A stretch of DNA of 64,000 bases from Acidaminococcaceae bacterium (lineage in GTDB: Bacteria; Bacillota; Negativicutes; Acidaminococcales; Acidaminococcaceae). Location of the stretch: contig CALXRU010000007.1 in NCBI GenBank assembly GCA_944390935.1, positions 1-64,000 on the forward strand, read 5' to 3'. Position 1 is the first letter of the stretch. The number at the start of each line of letters is the position of its first letter. The notes beneath the pieces were generated by a model. The model did not search any database. It saw only the letters and a program-made list of their open reading frames with translations, and had not been told where the DNA came from. Positions 34,207 through 42,934 of the stretch are shown piece by piece. Position numbers and translations under genes: made by a program.

Positions 34207-36186
34207 CTATCTTTTATGCAATGTTTTTATTAAAAGCATATAAATATTCTTCATTCTTTCGTAATACAAAGCATAAGGAAACCAAGTTCCGAAAACCCTA
34301 GTCAAAAATCCCATTCGCCATAAAGAATCACGGAAATCACATAACAATATACAAGGATACAACAGGTACTTAAATTTTAATCGTGGCTTTGCTATAGATT
34401 TTACTGAATCATCCAAAAAATGTAAATTACCAAAATATGTTGCTGCTTTGATAGATGGAAAACGTCCAAGTTTCAACCAATTAGCAAACATTATTATTGA
34501 ATCAGCTTTAAAGAGAAAATATTTTTTTTCTGTCAACATATCGTCGATAAAAGCCAATGCACCTTCTTGACAAGCACGGATTGCATCGTAATCTTTTTTA
34601 TAAACTACATTATCATACTCCCATTGAGCAAAAATAGGTTCAATATTTCCGTTTTCTTCTTTATATCCTTTTGTAGTACCATGATTTGCTGTAAAAAGCA
34701 TTTCAACAATAGAATTAAATGGTACTTCCATCATTGAAAAATTATCATATTTATCTTTATCAAAAAGATATCCCTTTGCTTCCATATGATCTAATAAAGG
34801 AGATTCCGGACGCAATCCCAAATAATAACCATGAATTTCTGCAGAAATATTAGCCGCCTTTATAACTTTTTCCAGTGCATTTTGCATATGACCATACCAA
34901 CCAATATCTACCACAGCTACTTTGCCAGAAAAATTAATCTGCTTCAGATAGCGAAGAAGTAAATCATACATTTGACGACTATTCACTATCATTTTTTGCT
35001 TTAGCTTTTTCTCAAAAACTTCAATAAAATCAGGATTCTGCCACAAATCACTGTATTCACAATCGTCTACTAAAGAAAATCCAGCAATTGCAAAATCTTT
35101 TTCAAATTCAGTCGGATTAAGTCCAATCTTTTTTAAAAAATCCCGAATTGTCCCCCTACGTCCCCAAAATATTGCTTCTCTGATTTCAGAAATAGAAGAT
35201 GTCATCCAAAGAGAAGGTATAATTAACGCCTTGCGTGATGCATACATATATGTACTAGGCAAAATATCCGTTAATTTTTCATAAGCCTTTTGCATTAATT
35301 GTCCATCACGGGATAAAAAGAATACTTTTTCAATACCATCTAATCTAAATTGCTCTCTAAGCCAGTTCACATACCCATAAAGTACCGGACCTTGTACTTC
35401 GTAGCCAGTTTCAGAAAAAAAGTCAAAAGAAGTATCTGTATAAATTGCATCCCACGAATGCGTATTAGCATGATTGTTGATGAAAGAGCATAGATTTGCA
35501 TAATCAAAACTTTTTCTATACAATTTTTCGTTATAATATAAATTAATTTTGCTATCTTTGGAAATCAGGATAGCATTAATCCCCATTTTTTTAGGTATCA
35601 AATAATCACTTTTCTTATTGTCACCAATATGAAGGATATTATCAGGAGTAATTTTACTTTCATTCAACACATATTGAAAAAGAGAACCATTCTGTTTCAT
35701 TTTTCCTATAGTTGAAGAAACAAAAAGTTTATCGTAAAAAATGTTCAATTTAAGAAGAATCTGCTGAATCAATTCTTCAGGAAGATAAATATCTGTTACA
35801 ATGAAAATTCTTTTACCTTCCTCCACACAATAATCATAAACTTGCTTTATTAATGGATTCCATTGGCAAAGGTTATATTCATACTCTTCTTCTATATGTC
35901 TGATTAAATTTTTTTCGGAATCTGAAAAAGCACCTGTTAATACATTATAAATCTCCTCCATTGTCACTTCTTTTGCTTTTGCTTTTTTTCGCGCACCAAT
36001 CTCTGCCTTCATACGTTCAATTGAGAATTTGCTTTTTCTGCCAAATTCTTGGTCTATCTTCTGTTCTATAAAGTAAAAAATTTCTGTTGGCTGATAACAA
36101 TCTCGCTTTATAAGTGTATCAAAAAGATCGAAGGAAATTACATTATATTTAGAAATTTCTTCTTTTATTTTCTTTATATCAATCAC
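34207..36186 (-). CDS. Large HAD-superfamily protein of the COG5610 type
   Basis: 659 aa. The N-terminal HAD domain shows NVISFDLFDTLIKRD (nucleophile Asp, about residue 20), VTDIYLPEELI (motif II) and LHIGDNKKSDYLIPKKMGI (motif IV, about 190). The remaining 430 residues form a second conserved region (VFFLSRDGQLMQKAYEKL; VAVVDIGWYGHMQNAL) also found in COG5610 proteins in surface-glycan clusters. The function is not known to me; a role in handling phosphorylated sugar or glycan intermediates is a guess. It starts with GTG at 36186, with GGAGATAAAAA upstream. Low GC, like the rest of the locus. Confidence 0.8.
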   Translation of the reverse strand: MIDIKKIKEEISKYNVISFDLFDTLIKRDCYQPTEIFYFIEQKIDQEFGRKSKFSIERMKAEIGARKKAKAKEVTMEEIYNVLTGAFSDSEKNLIRHIEEEYEYNLCQWNPLIKQVYDYCVEEGKRIFIVTDIYLPEELIQQILLKLNIFYDKLFVSSTIGKMKQNGSLFQYVLNESKITPDNILHIGDNKKSDYLIPKKMGINAILISKDSKINLYYNEKLYRKSFDYANLCSFINNHANTHSWDAIYTDTSFDFFSETGYEVQGPVLYGYVNWLREQFRLDGIEKVFFLSRDGQLMQKAYEKLTDILPSTYMYASRKALIIPSLWMTSSISEIREAIFWGRRGTIRDFLKKIGLNPTEFEKDFAIAGFSLVDDCEYSDLWQNPDFIEVFEKKLKQKMIVNSRQMYDLLLRYLKQINFSGKVAVVDIGWYGHMQNALEKVIKAANISAEIHGYYLGLRPESPLLDHMEAKGYLFDKDKYDNFSMMEVPFNSIVEMLFTANHGTTKGYKEENGNIEPIFAQWEYDNVVYKKDYDAIRACQEGALAFIDDMLTEKKYFLFKADSIIMFANWLKLGRFPSIKAATYFGNLHFLDDSVKSIAKPRLKFKYLLYPCILLCDFRDSLWRMGFLTRVFGTWFPYALYYERMKNIYMLLIKTLHKR

Positions 36187-36262
36187 TTTTTATCTCCTTC
36201 TTAATGGATAAAAACAATTTAATCGAAATCAATATTAGTCTATTATGAAAGATATATCAATA

Positions 36263-36283
36263 AATAAGATTACTAATCTTATT
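36263..36283 (-). terminator. Possible weak hairpin after rfbD
   Basis: A 9-bp AT-rich perfect stem (AATAAGATT with AATCTTATT, 3-base loop), about 65 bases after the rfbD stop on the minus strand. The stem is weak and the following T-run poor, so it may not terminate. The remaining spacer (36187-36346) is AT-rich without other clear signals. Confidence 0.35.
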
Positions 36284-36346
36284 TAATTCTTTATACCTCA
36301 TAACAGTTTTAATAATTCTTACTTTTGTTAGTATATTTATTTTCTT

Positions 36347-37186
36347 CTATAATCTATTAATGTATTTATCAATTGCAATTTCCCAATTTTCCAAAATTTT
36401 ACAAAAAGTTATTTTAATAAGTTTTTTACTCAATTTACTGTTCTTTGGTCTTTTTGCTCTTGTTATATATTCAGTAGAAATTATATGATTAACTTTTACA
36501 TCTAATTTAGCAATTTTAAAAATTTCTTCTGCAAATTCCGCCCATGAGCACACACCATCATTGGTTGCGTGATAAATTCCATATTTATCTGTTTTTATCA
36601 TTTCAATCAATAATGGTGCTAAATCTGCTGTGTAAGTTGGACTGCCATACTGATCTGCAACAACATTTATTTCTTTGCGTTCTTTGCCAAGCTTAAGCAT
36701 TGTTTTTACAAAATTATCACCATGTTCACCAAACACCCAAGAAATTCGTACAATAAAATATTTATTCAATATTCTTTGTAGCACCTGTTCTCCTAAAAGT
36801 TTAGTTTTTCCGTAAATATTTATAGGATTTGGAATATCATCTACTTCATAAAACCCTTCTTTAGTACCGTCAAATACATAATCCGTACTAATATAAAGCA
36901 TTTTAGCATTTATTTTTTTGCAAATCTCTGCGATATTTTCAGTTGCTGATGCGTTAACCAAATAACATAATCCCTGCTCATCTTCTGCTTTATCAACGGC
37001 AGTATAGGCTGCACAATGTATTACAACATCAGGCATATAATTAACTATGAACTTTTCAGTTGCATCAAAATCAACCAAATCAAAATCTTTGCGAGTTGCA
37101 CCATAGCATTCAATATTTTGTTTTTGTAATTCTTTTACAACATCATAGCCAAGTTGCCCATTAGCACCAGTAACTAAAACTTTCAC
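36347..37186 (-). CDS. rfbD: dTDP-4-dehydrorhamnose reductase
   Basis: 279 aa short-chain dehydrogenase-fold enzyme making dTDP-L-rhamnose. Motifs: VLVTGANGQLGYDVVKEL at the N-terminus, VVIHCAAYTAVDKAEDE, STDYVFDGTKEGFYE, and the catalytic NIYGKTKLLGEQ (YxxxK) at about 128-140. It starts with GTG at 37186 after AGGTGAGAG. It is third in the rfbA-rfbC-rfbD order, 54 bases after rfbC. It is noticeably more AT-rich than rfbA/rfbC. Confidence 0.94.
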   Translation of the reverse strand: MKVLVTGANGQLGYDVVKELQKQNIECYGATRKDFDLVDFDATEKFIVNYMPDVVIHCAAYTAVDKAEDEQGLCYLVNASATENIAEICKKINAKMLYISTDYVFDGTKEGFYEVDDIPNPINIYGKTKLLGEQVLQRILNKYFIVRISWVFGEHGDNFVKTMLKLGKERKEINVVADQYGSPTYTADLAPLLIEMIKTDKYGIYHATNDGVCSWAEFAEEIFKIAKLDVKVNHIISTEYITRAKRPKNSKLSKKLIKITFCKILENWEIAIDKYINRL

Positions 37187-37240
37187 TATCTCTCACCTAA
37201 TTTATTATATTGAGCAACAGCCTTCTAAACCGTTGGTCAA

Positions 37241-37786
37241 CTAAAATAATTCCTTACAATCTTTCAAAAACGGATTCTTTTTATCCTTTTCAGATAAAAT
37301 AAGATTTTCAACACCCCATTCAACGCCTATATCAGGATCGTTCCAACGTATACCTGCGTCAGCTTCCGGCGCGTAATAATTATCAGCTTTATACAAAAAT
37401 TCCACATCGTCAGTTAAAGTCACAAAGCCATGACCAAAGCCACGCGGTATTAAAAGCTGCTTTTTATTTTCTTCACTCAGTTCCACGCCAACCCATTGTT
37501 TAAAAGTAGAGCTATTTCTACGCAAATCTACTGCTACATCAAGTACCGCTCCTTTTACGCAGCGCACCAGTTTAGCCTGCGCTTTATCACCTTTTTGGAA
37601 ATGTATCCCGCGCAACGTACCTTTTACCGTACTTTTAGAATGGTTATCCTGCACAAAGTCATAATCTAAACCTGCTTCAGCCATTTTCTTTTTATTCCAA
37701 CTTTCCATAAAAAAGCCACGGTTATCGCCAAATACATCAGGTTCTATTATTAATACACCTTCAAGTTTTGTTTTTGTTATTTTCAT
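37241..37786 (-). CDS. rfbC: dTDP-4-dehydrorhamnose 3,5-epimerase
   Basis: 181 aa, normal length. The cupin-type active site segment is visible: FGDNRGFFMESWN, VQDNHSKSTVKGTLRGIHFQ (catalytic His), AVDLRRNSSTFKQW and LIPRGFGHGFVTLTDDVEFLYKADNYY. It epimerises C3 and C5 of the 4-keto sugar before RfbD reduction. AAGGAACG precedes the ATG at 37786; 13 bases separate it from rfbA. Confidence 0.96.
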   Translation of the reverse strand: MKITKTKLEGVLIIEPDVFGDNRGFFMESWNKKKMAEAGLDYDFVQDNHSKSTVKGTLRGIHFQKGDKAQAKLVRCVKGAVLDVAVDLRRNSSTFKQWVGVELSEENKKQLLIPRGFGHGFVTLTDDVEFLYKADNYYAPEADAGIRWNDPDIGVEWGVENLILSEKDKKNPFLKDCKELF

Positions 37787-37799
37787 TTTGCGTTCCTTC

Positions 37800-38678
37800 T
37801 TAATATTTTATTTTTCCTTCTGCTACTTTTTTAAGGTATTGTCCGTAAGGAGCTTTTCCATATTTTTCAGCACTCTCTAAAAGCTGTTCTTTAGTTATCC
37901 AGCCGTTGTTATAGGCAATTTCTTCAAGCATTGCAATGGGTATACCAGTTCTTGTTTCCACTGCTTTCACAAACTCAGCTGCTTCATTTAAGCTGTCTAC
38001 TGTCCCTGTATCAAGCCATGCATATCCACGCCCCAGCGTGATAACATTTAATTTATCATTTTCAAGATAGATTTTATTTAAATCAGTAATTTCAAGCTCT
38101 CCGCGTGCAGAAGGTTTAAGTGTTTTAGCGTATTTACATACGTTGTTATCATAAAAATATAAACCGGTAACAGCATAATTGCTTTTCGGAACAACAGGTT
38201 TTTCTTCTATTGATACAGCCTTGCCATCTGCGTCAAATTCAACAACACCAAAACGTTCTGGGTCATCTACATAATAACCAAAAACCGTTGCTCCTTCTTT
38301 ATTATTGGCAGCTTGTTTTAAATGTTTACTTAACCCTGCACCGTAAAAAATATTATCACCTAAAATTAATGCACAGCTATCATCGCCAACAAATCCTTCA
38401 CCTAAAATAAACGCCTGCGCCAAGCCATCAGGAGACGGCTGTATTTTATAACTTAATTTAATACCATATCTTTCGCCGTTGCCCAAAAGTTTTTCAAAAT
38501 TAGGCAAATCATGAGGCGTGGAAATTATTAAAATTTCTCTGATACCAGCTAACATCAAAGTAGATAATGGATAAAAAATCATTGGTTTATTGTAAATAGG
38601 TAATAACTGTTTGCTTGTTACCATAGTTAGCGGATAAAGACGAGTTCCGCTGCCACCTGCTAAAATTATGCCTTTCAT
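37800..38678 (-). CDS. rfbA: Glucose-1-phosphate thymidylyltransferase
   Basis: 292 aa. [20 protein letters not shown] is the nucleotidyltransferase signature, followed by [20 protein letters not shown] and [13 protein letters not shown]. It makes dTDP-glucose from dTTP and glucose-1-phosphate, the first step to dTDP-rhamnose. I chose the ATG at 38678, with AAGGAG upstream; an upstream in-frame codon at 38720 would place the ribosome site inside the gene. An inverted repeat (38700-38720) lies directly upstream. Confidence 0.96.
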   Translation of the reverse strand: MKGIILAGGSGTRLYPLTMVTSKQLLPIYNKPMIFYPLSTLMLAGIREILIISTPHDLPNFEKLLGNGERYGIKLSYKIQPSPDGLAQAFILGEGFVGDDSCALILGDNIFYGAGLSKHLKQAANNKEGATVFGYYVDDPERFGVVEFDADGKAVSIEEKPVVPKSNYAVTGLYFYDNNVCKYAKTLKPSARGELEITDLNKIYLENDKLNVITLGRGYAWLDTGTVDSLNEAAEFVKAVETRTGIPIAMLEEIAYNNGWITKEQLLESAEKYGKAPYGQYLKKVAEGKIKY

Positions 38679-38699
38679 TACTTTCTCCTTACGAATTAT

Positions 38700-38720
38700 A
38701 TGATAACAATTCATTATCAT
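38700..38720. promoter_or_regulatory. Inverted repeat just upstream of rfbA
   Basis: ATGATAA (38700-38706) and TTATCAT (38714-38720) form a 7-bp perfect inverted repeat with a 7-base spacer, 21 bases upstream of the rfbA ATG. It could be an operator or a leader hairpin. The 38721-38916 spacer beyond it is very AT-rich, holds TATAAT-like boxes on the minus strand and an A/T hairpin (about 38775-38804), and has no gene. Confidence 0.4.
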
Positions 38721-38916
38721 ATATAAACCATTGAATTAGAATATATTATAATTAAAGATATATTATTTGATTGCAAAAAATATATTAAGCAAATATATTT
38801 TTTGAACAATCCAATAAAGATTTTTCTTATAAATATAATTAATTGTGTTATAATCACTCAAATTTTAAGATTTTTCAAAAATATATTTGTAGTATAGTTT
38901 TATAAACACTACTTTA

Positions 38917-39906
38917 TCAAAACAATCGTCGTAAAATTTTTCCAAAATAAAAACAAGCACAATAATTAACTCTAAAACATAACATTATTATTTTACGATT
39001 AAGCGGTGTTAATTTTGAAAAAAATATTTCTTTAAATATTACATTAAAATTTAATTTTAAAAAATTAATAATTTCATTTTTTCTCTTTTTTGAAATATTG
39101 GAGTCGAAACCATAGCGTGCAATAACAGCTAACAAAGTAAAATAAACTCTATCTCTTCTATATCTTGCTTTATTATAAATATTTTGATTATATTTTTCTG
39201 CTGTAATATTAAGTACTTCGTTCCATGCATCTAACAAATGTAAATTTTTTTCTCTAAATTTACTAGTAGTAATACTGTCTCTTCTAACATAATACATATA
39301 CAACATACTTTCATCTATAACTATTCGACTACAATTTATTAATATTTTGAAATTAGTTAAAATATCTTCATAAACTTTATTGACTGGAAATTTGATATTT
39401 TGAAACAAATTTTTCCTATATAATTTTCCGCAAGCAGATGTCATTTCATGTGTTAAATAAGTTTCAATTATATCATCATCTGTTTTTAATATGATTTTAT
39501 CTGAATAATATCTATTTTCTATACTTTTATAAGTTCTTTTATAGTTACAACAACTAACATCTGCATTCATTTGATGCATATTTCTAAATAATATTTCTAT
39601 ATATTTTTCATCAACATAATCATCAGAATCAATAAAACAAATATAATCACCATTAGAATATTCTAATCCGATATTTCTAGCAGAAGATAATCCACCATTA
39701 GTTTTGTTAATTATATGTATTAAATTAGGATATTTTGTATAATATTCTTCACATATAACTAAACTATTATCAGTAGATCCATCGTTTACTATAATTATCT
39801 CAACATTACTATATGTCTGTTTAACGACAGAATCTAAACATCTTCTTAAATATAATTCAACATTATATACCGGAATAATAATACTAATTAATGGTTTCAT
39901 TTCCAC
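38917..39906 (-). CDS. Family 2 glycosyltransferase
   Basis: 329 aa GT-A-fold enzyme. The N-terminus has ISIIIPVYNVELYLRRCLDSV, then VEIIIVNDGSTDNSLVICEEY, GGLSSARNIGLEYSNGDYICFIDSDDYV (the DxD-type metal site, about residue 95). It probably adds one residue of the repeat unit. The start is either GTG at 39906 or ATG at 39900, both shortly after the preceding stop. It is the most AT-rich gene of the locus, a sign of recent acquisition. Confidence 0.88.
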   Translation of the reverse strand: MEMKPLISIIIPVYNVELYLRRCLDSVVKQTYSNVEIIIVNDGSTDNSLVICEEYYTKYPNLIHIINKTNGGLSSARNIGLEYSNGDYICFIDSDDYVDEKYIEILFRNMHQMNADVSCCNYKRTYKSIENRYYSDKIILKTDDDIIETYLTHEMTSACGKLYRKNLFQNIKFPVNKVYEDILTNFKILINCSRIVIDESMLYMYYVRRDSITTSKFREKNLHLLDAWNEVLNITAEKYNQNIYNKARYRRDRVYFTLLAVIARYGFDSNISKKRKNEIINFLKLNFNVIFKEIFFSKLTPLNRKIIMLCFRVNYCACFYFGKILRRLF

Positions 39907-39911
39907 AGTTT

Positions 39912-40763
39912 TTACCTATTCTTATATCCCAAATACTTAACTACATTATGTAAAAACGCTATTGGTAAATAATAAAACTTACCATTTTTTACTAAATATT
40001 TTGCTTCGTTTATCACAAATTTTACCCCTTCACCTTCTGCTTTGCCAAAGGTATCAAGCAACCATTCTTCCTGTTTATGAAATTTGCCAATTTCGTTATT
40101 GCGTTTGTATTCTTGTAACAATGTATAATCATGAGAATGATATACATTGGCTTCTGCACAATAGGCTGTTTTATAACCATTCATTAAAAATTTAGCAGCA
40201 ATATAAGTATCTTCACCAAAATTCACATGTGTTGGAAAACCACCAATCTGCATTAACAAAGATTTTTTATAAGCAGCAAATGAATCTGAAAAAAATGCTG
40301 TTTTTATACCTTTAACTTTTCTATCTTCAAACGTATTAATTTTAGAAATTTCAGGATAGTTATACAGACGGGCAAATTTACCTAAAATACCAGTATCAGG
40401 ATACGGAATTTGCCTGCCGTATGCTGCTGCAATTTTATCATCAGAAGTTAAACACTTGACTAAATTTTCTACTGAAAATTCATCATATAGCAATGCATCC
40501 TGTGTTAAAAACACTGCAATTTCAGTACTAATCTTATCTAATGCATATTGACGTGTTTTACCATGTCCAAAATCGCTTTTAGCAATTATTTCTACATCAA
40601 AGCCAAAGCATTTTGAAATATCAACAGTTGCATCATTCGAACTACTATCAATCACCAACACTTGTTTTATATTTGCTGTTTGTTTTTTTACCATTTCAGC
40701 AAATTTATTAAATTCTGCTCCGGCATTATATGTAGGCACTATAATACTTACAGGTATATCCAT
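39912..40763 (-). CDS. Family 2 glycosyltransferase, rhamnosyltransferase-like
   Basis: 283 aa GT-A-fold protein. VSIIVPTYNAGAEFNKFAEM and VLVIDSSSNDATVDI lead to KSDFGHGKTRQYALDKISTEIAVFLTQDA, a pattern (FxHGxTRNxA) typical of putative rhamnosyltransferases. The presence of rfbABCD makes rhamnose transfer plausible but not proven. It follows wbaP by four bases, so it may add the second sugar to the primed lipid. Confidence 0.87.
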   Translation of the reverse strand: MDIPVSIIVPTYNAGAEFNKFAEMVKKQTANIKQVLVIDSSSNDATVDISKCFGFDVEIIAKSDFGHGKTRQYALDKISTEIAVFLTQDALLYDEFSVENLVKCLTSDDKIAAAYGRQIPYPDTGILGKFARLYNYPEISKINTFEDRKVKGIKTAFFSDSFAAYKKSLLMQIGGFPTHVNFGEDTYIAAKFLMNGYKTAYCAEANVYHSHDYTLLQEYKRNNEIGKFHKQEEWLLDTFGKAEGEGVKFVINEAKYLVKNGKFYYLPIAFLHNVVKYLGYKNR

Positions 40764-40766
40764 TAA

Positions 40767-42197
40767 TCAATACGCACCTTTTCTGAGTAATACTACTTTA
40801 AATGTTTTAAACAGCAGCGTTATGTCAAGCCATACGCTCCAGTTACGGGTGTACCAGCTATCCAGCAGCACACGTTCTGCATAGTCGATATCACTTCTGC
40901 CGCTTACCTGCCACATGCCGGTTATGCCCGGTTTTACCATCAGGTAATCGTCGATGTATTCTCCGTAACGTTCCATTTCGTCCCTTATTATCGGGCGCGG
41001 GCCTACAAGGCTCATTTCGCCTTTCAGTACGTTGAATATCTGCGGCAGTTCATCCAGGCTTGTTTTGCGTAAAAATGCACCGCTTTTGGTTATGCGCGGG
41101 TCATTTTTAAGTTTAAAGTCTTTTTCCCATTCTGCTCTGGCTTCAGGGTCGTTTGCTAAAAGCTGTTCCAGCTTTTCTTTGGCGTCTACGCACATGCTGC
41201 GGAATTTATAGCAGTTAAATTCTTTTCCGTTTTTGCCTATACGCCTGTGTTTAAATATTACCGGCCCCGGTGAGTCTTTATATATCCATAAGGCTATTAC
41301 TATAAGTATCGGGCTGATAGCTATTGTGCCGGTAATGGTAAGCACGTAATCAAAGATTGTTTTTATCCAGCGGTTGACAGGACGGGCAAGGTTGTTGCGC
41401 AAGCGTAAAAGCATAAGTTTTTCGTTAAACAGACTTTCTGCTTCTATGCCGCCCATGGGTACGCCGACAAGGTTAGGTATTACGCCCATACTTTTTACTA
41501 AGGGCTGTACTTTGTAGATGAGTTTGGTAAGTTTGCCTTGTTCCAAACCGGGTGCTGCTATAAAGACATGCTGAATGTTATATTTGGTTATTACCTGTTC
41601 AGCATCACTGAATTTTCCAAGTACGGGATATTTTTCAAGTATGCCGTCTTCTACTTTGTTATCTTCAAGTAAACCTATTATCTTATAGCCCATACCGGCG
41701 TCATCTTTAATGCCCTGCACTAAAAGCTCTGCCGTTTTGCCTGCGCCGATGATAAGCACCGGCACTTGCAGAAGCTGGTATTTTTCAAGTATCTTTTTGG
41801 CGATATAACGGAATACTACTAAAAGAATAAAGCTTAATATCCAGAATACGGCAATGAACATTCTGCTGGTTGAGCCTGCTATGCGCGCTATATAGAGCAA
41901 TATGATGATTGAGGTAATAGCATAGCAGCTTGTTACAAACAGCTTTTGGATTATCTGCCAGAACTGAGCACGGCGGTTATAGAGCTGTTCGATATTTAAA
42001 AAGATGAGGTACAGCGCCGGGAACACTACCCAGAAGTTAAGCCATGAGATATGCAGGCTGGAGTTGCCTGTGTACCAGTTACGGAAATTAAAGGCAAGGC
42101 TTTCAGCGCAAACGATAGCAAGGTAGTCGATAAATACAAGGACTACCGGCAAGATTATATTGGTATATTTGTTTATTTTTTGAAGATTTTCGGGCAA
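40767..42197 (-). CDS. wbaP: Undecaprenyl-phosphate sugar-phosphotransferase (WbaP type)
   Basis: 476 aa polyprenyl-phosphate hexose-1-phosphate transferase that primes repeat-unit synthesis. About five N-terminal membrane segments (residues about 15-140) precede a Rossmann-like CoA-binding-type middle domain ([18 protein letters not shown]). The catalytic C-terminal domain shows [48 protein letters not shown] and [16 protein letters not shown] prefer TTG at 42197 because AGGTGAG lies just upstream; an in-frame GTG at 42206 overlaps that site. It is the first gene of the locus. Galactose-1-phosphate is the usual WbaP donor. Confidence 0.92.
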   Translation of the reverse strand: MPENLQKINKYTNIILPVVLVFIDYLAIVCAESLAFNFRNWYTGNSSLHISWLNFWVVFPALYLIFLNIEQLYNRRAQFWQIIQKLFVTSCYAITSIIILLYIARIAGSTSRMFIAVFWILSFILLVVFRYIAKKILEKYQLLQVPVLIIGAGKTAELLVQGIKDDAGMGYKIIGLLEDNKVEDGILEKYPVLGKFSDAEQVITKYNIQHVFIAAPGLEQGKLTKLIYKVQPLVKSMGVIPNLVGVPMGGIEAESLFNEKLMLLRLRNNLARPVNRWIKTIFDYVLTITGTIAISPILIVIALWIYKDSPGPVIFKHRRIGKNGKEFNCYKFRSMCVDAKEKLEQLLANDPEARAEWEKDFKLKNDPRITKSGAFLRKTSLDELPQIFNVLKGEMSLVGPRPIIRDEMERYGEYIDDYLMVKPGITGMWQVSGRSDIDYAERVLLDSWYTRNWSVWLDITLLFKTFKVVLLRKGAY

Positions 42198-42267
42198 ATT
42201 TCTCACCTATTATTAAATTTTTATTTAAAACTTATTTATAACTTTATTTTACATTCAATTATGAATA

Positions 42268-42276
42268 ATTATATCA
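42268..42276 (-). promoter_or_regulatory. Extended -10 promoter of the glycan locus
   Basis: TGATATAAT on the minus strand (TATAAT at 42268-42273), an extended -10 with no good -35. It lies about 70 bases upstream of wbaP in an AT-rich stretch and is the most likely start of the polysaccharide operon. Confidence 0.55.
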
Positions 42277-42332
42277 CTTTTAAAATAAAATTTCTACTGT
42301 TACCCTTTAAGTTAACTCCGTTTTTACGCAAC

Positions 42333-42375
42333 AAAAAAAGACTGCAGCAAACCGTTTTTGGTTTACAACAGTCTT
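42333..42375 (-). terminator. Intrinsic terminator after dut
   Basis: On the minus strand AAGACTG...AAACC pairs with GGTTT...CAGTCTT (one internal mismatch region) and is followed by TTTTTTT. It lies 45 bases after the dut stop and insulates the glycan locus promoter from dut read-through. Confidence 0.75.
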
Positions 42376-42420
42376 GTAAATTATGTTATTTAATTTGCGC
42401 TTATTTAAGCAGCTTTAACC

Positions 42421-42870
42421 TTATTTCTCCCCTGTACTGCCGAAGCCGCCGCCGCGTACTGCGTCGGCGTTGTCGCCGTCGGCGGTGAGGTATTTGTAGA
42501 ATATACCCTGGGCAACGCGCTCGCCTTTGGGCAGGGTTACGTTGCTGTCGGTGGTGTTAAACAGCCCCAGCATGATATGCCCTTCGTTGTCCTCGTTGTT
42601 GTAGTAGTCGGCGTCGATAATGCCCACGTTATTCACCAGCGCCAGCCCTTTTTTTACGGCGATGCTGCTGCGGATATGCACGCCAAGGAACTCATCGTCC
42701 TGCATATAGGCTTTTACGCCGGTCGGCACCATTTTCAGTTTGTGCGCTTCAAGCGTTACGTCCTCCGGCAGGTAAATATCGTAACCAGCCGCCATTTTTG
42801 TTTTGCGTTCCGGCATCGGAAAGTCAACATCTGCGTAAGCTGCAATTTTTTCAAAACCGCGAATTTTCAT
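42421..42870 (-). CDS. dut: dUTP diphosphatase
   Basis: 149 aa trimeric-type dUTPase hydrolysing dUTP to dUMP. Motifs in order: AAGYDIYLPEDVTL (motif 1), VHIRSSIAVKKGLAL (motif 2), NNVGIIDADYYNNEDNEG (motif 3), KGERVAQGIFYKYL (motif 4) and the C-terminal RGGGFGSTG (motif 5). The ATG at 42870 has GAGGTG upstream. The pnp terminator lies only about 14 bases before it, with no room for a separate promoter between, so expression probably depends on read-through or a promoter within pnp. Confidence 0.95.
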   Translation of the reverse strand: MKIRGFEKIAAYADVDFPMPERKTKMAAGYDIYLPEDVTLEAHKLKMVPTGVKAYMQDDEFLGVHIRSSIAVKKGLALVNNVGIIDADYYNNEDNEGHIMLGLFNTTDSNVTLPKGERVAQGIFYKYLTADGDNADAVRGGGFGSTGEK

Positions 42871-42883
42871 ATTACACCTCGTT

Positions 42884-42920
42884 ATAAAAAATCCCGCCGA
42901 AAGTTAATTCAGCGGGATTT
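42884..42920 (-). terminator. Terminator between pnp and dut
   Basis: A 9-bp stem (AAATCCCGC, 42912-42920 side, with GCGGGATTT, 42889-42897 side, read on minus) followed by TTTTTTAT. Its T-tract ends a few bases before the dut ribosome site GAGGTG, so it is placed like an attenuator of dut. Confidence 0.8.
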
Positions 42921-42934
42921 AGTTTTTGCTTAAA

